A DNA stretch of 5,574 bases from an uncultured Clostridia bacterium. GTDB lineage: Bacteria; Bacillota; Clostridia; Oscillospirales; Acutalibacteraceae. This document shows, in pieces, positions 4,195 through 5,574 of the stretch (its first letter is position 1; each line of letters starts with the position of its first letter). Where the stretch lies: contig CAMHOI010000070.1 in the NCBI GenBank assembly GCA_946186725.1, forward strand, positions 1-5,574. Direction: 5' to 3'. Under the pieces are notes generated by a model. It saw nothing but the letters and a program-made list of their open reading frames with translations. It was not told where the DNA came from and ran no database searches. The position numbers and the translations under genes are program-made.

Positions 4195-5574
4195 ATGAAA
4201 CGAGCCCGATCCTTCCTGCTGATTACCATGACGCTGATCCTGCTGACCGGCGTCCTTGCTCTTCCCGCCTCGGCCAAGGAGCTGGAGGTCTGCCGCATCT
4301 GCGGAGGCAGCGGCGCGTATCACTGCCCCTCCTGCGGCAACACCGGCTCCGTCCCGTGCGACGGCTGCGGCGGCACGGGCAGATGGATCTGCCCCGGTGA
4401 GGAGGGCAAGGGTAAGTGCGACAACGGCTGGTACGTCTGCCCCTCCTGCAACGGCGACGGCAAAGCCCGTCCCATCCCCGCCGACGGCAACGCCGGCCCC
4501 TGCGGCAACTGCGGCGGCTCGGGCAGGAAGGCGTGCTGGTCCTGCCACGGCACGGGCGGCGGTGAATGCGACCGTTGTCACGGCACAGGACGCGCTCCCT
4601 GCATGGACGGCAACTGTCAGAAGGTGCGCGCTAACGGCTACAAATGCCCCAAGTGCTCGGGCAGCGGCTACGTCCTGGTCGGCAACCCCATGCCGCCCGA
4701 CTCCGCCAACGACGGCGTGCGCAACGTGCCGCAGAAGGGCGACCATATCATTACCAACGACAAGACCTGGGCCTATACCGTCTACACCGGCTCCGGCTCG
4801 TCCGGCGGCAGTCAGCCCAACCCCGTCGTCGGCGGCGGGAGCGGCGCCGTTTCCCAAGCCCCGGAGCCCGGCTCCTCCGCGCCCGCCGTCGAGCTGCCCA
4901 AGGACCGCGACAGCAGCTTTGACGTCTTCTCCGCCACCGAGGGCGACCCCTCCGTTCGCGTGGAGCCGCAGGATATGGCTCCCGAGGACAGGAGCGCCTA
5001 CGCCGCGCTGAGCGAGGAGGATCTTGCCGCGCAGCTGACCGCCCTGACGCGGGCGACGCCCACCCTTCGCCCGGGCGAAGCGAGCGAGGCGCTGTCTGCT
5101 CTGCTGGACGCCGTCGTCGCCCACAACGGCCTGCCCGACCGCGCCGAAGGCCGCCTTTATCCCATCGGCTGCGACGAGGAGGTCGAGCTTGACTTCCCCG
5201 TGCAGATCGTCCTGCCCGTCGCCGAGGGGGAGCTGAACGGCGGCAAGCCCCTGCGGCTCTACCGCTACAAAAAGGACGGCGCCGTCGAGGAGATCGGCCC
5301 CGCCGAAACGTGGACCCGTGAGGACGGCACCGTCTCGTCTGTTCGCATGACCGTGCGCGGGTTGTCGGAGTTCTTCCTCGCCGCCGAAGACGTGGACATC
5401 CCCCTCCCCGAGGACGACATGCGTCCGGCCGTCGGTGTGGAAGAAGAAACGGGCGGCTTTCCCTGGCATTTTGCCGGGACGCTGACGGCCGCCGCGCTGC
5501 TCATCGCGATGGCCGTGCTTCTCATCGGCATTGTCGTGCTGACCGTCCTGTTGTACAGAAGGAGGAGAAAACTT
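4195..5574 (+). CDS. Secreted, membrane-anchored cysteine-rich protein with eight CxxCxGxG-like motifs (3' end outside window)
   Basis: The frame is open from ATG 4195 to the window edge, 460 residues without a stop. AAAGGAG at 4182-4188 precedes the ATG by 6 bases. Residues 1-27 are a signal peptide ending ASA-KE. Residues 33-158 hold 20 cysteines and eight DnaJ-zinc-finger-like motifs (CRICGGSG, CPSCGNTG, CDGCGGTG, CPSCNGDG, CGNCGGSG, CWSCHGTG, CDRCHGTG, CPKCSGSG); there is no J domain. A Gly/Ser/Pro linker (about 199-230) and an Ala/Glu-rich helical part (about 258-320) follow. Residues about 330-397 (FPVQIVLPV, KKDGAVEEI, DGTVSSVRMTVRGLSEFFLA) resemble the beta-sandwich module common near the C-terminus of Firmicutes surface proteins. 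A membrane helix (about 428-454) and RRRRK stop-transfer tail suggest the true end is only a few codons away. It starts 13 bases after the CHR pair with no terminator between, so it is probably co-transcribed. Zinc binding is likely; function is unknown. Confidence 0.85.
   Translation, partial: MKRARSFLLITMTLILLTGVLALPASAKELEVCRICGGSGAYHCPSCGNTGSVPCDGCGGTGRWICPGEEGKGKCDNGWYVCPSCNGDGKARPIPADGNAGPCGNCGGSGRKACWSCHGTGGGECDRCHGTGRAPCMDGNCQKVRANGYKCPKCSGSGYVLVGNPMPPDSANDGVRNVPQKGDHIITNDKTWAYTVYTGSGSSGGSQPNPVVGGGSGAVSQAPEPGSSAPAVELPKDRDSSFDVFSATEGDPSVRVEPQDMAPEDRSAYAALSEEDLAAQLTALTRATPTLRPGEASEALSALLDAVVAHNGLPDRAEGRLYPIGCDEEVELDFPVQIVLPVAEGELNGGKPLRLYRYKKDGAVEEIGPAETWTREDGTVSSVRMTVRGLSEFFLAAEDVDIPLPEDDMRPAVGVEEETGGFPWHFAGTLTAAALLIAMAVLLIGIVVLTVLLYRRRRKL
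4291..4668 (+). repeat. Diverged tandem CxxCxGxG coding array
   Basis: Eight motifs of eight residues each occur at irregular spacings within about 126 codons, with two further cysteine pairs of altered spacing (CPGEEGKGKC and CMDGNC). The DNA units are not near-identical, so this is an old, diverged array held by selection on the protein rather than a recent expansion. DnaJ has four such motifs for two zincs, so eight would allow about four zinc sites if paired in the same way. Confidence 0.8.

Noticed and set aside
4256..5011. A + strand frame of 251 codons rich in Ala, Pro and Thr
   Set aside because: It is a shifted-frame shadow of the cysteine-rich gene. The true frame has a ribosome site, signal peptide, ordered motifs and a membrane anchor.
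4153..5469. A 438-codon open frame on the minus strand
   Set aside because: It is antisense to the cysteine-rich gene and shows low-complexity Ala/Gly/Val runs expected from the complement of a GC-rich coding strand.

Overview
The window is GC-rich, tightly packed and read entirely on the + strand. Its genes have strong AGGAGG-like ribosome sites and well-formed sigma-A-type promoters. Its protein families (AlkD-like repair protein, DHHW lipoprotein with GH-x-PG cysteine repeats, split CHR transporter) fit a high-GC member of the Clostridia, such as an Oscillospiraceae-like gut anaerobe. This assignment is inferred from family content and signal style, not from a marker gene.

Layout: (1) 2-115 is the last 37 codons of an unrecognised gene. 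(2) 149-856 encodes an AlkD-type DNA alkylation repair protein with its expected W, D, R and W residues. (3) A near-ideal extended -10 promoter lies over the end of that gene. It drives 906-1484, a small membrane protein (DUF4282-like) with a Pro/Ala/Glu repeat linker and a C-terminal zinc ribbon, closed by a strong terminator. (4) A separate promoter drives 1605-2942, a lipoprotein with three and a half 27-residue cysteine repeats followed by a DHHW (AlgX/AlgJ-like) domain, closed by a GNRA-loop terminator. (5) A third promoter begins just after that terminator and drives an apparent three-gene operon. Two half-size CHR-family (chromate transporter) proteins overlap by ATGA. Thirteen bases later starts a secreted protein with eight CxxCxGxG-like motifs, a surface-type C-terminal domain and a C-terminal membrane anchor, which runs off the window end still open.

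Together the window is one housekeeping repair gene followed by three envelope transcription units. Cysteine-pair (probably zinc-binding) modules occur in three of the four envelope loci. The least ordinary parts are the extracytoplasmic DnaJ-zinc-finger-like protein linked to the CHR pair, and the DHHW lipoprotein whose usual N-terminal part seems replaced by cysteine repeats and which has no MBOAT acyltransferase gene in view. I see no CRISPR array, tRNA, rRNA, insertion sequence or phage gene. No stretch over 300 bases lacks a gene.
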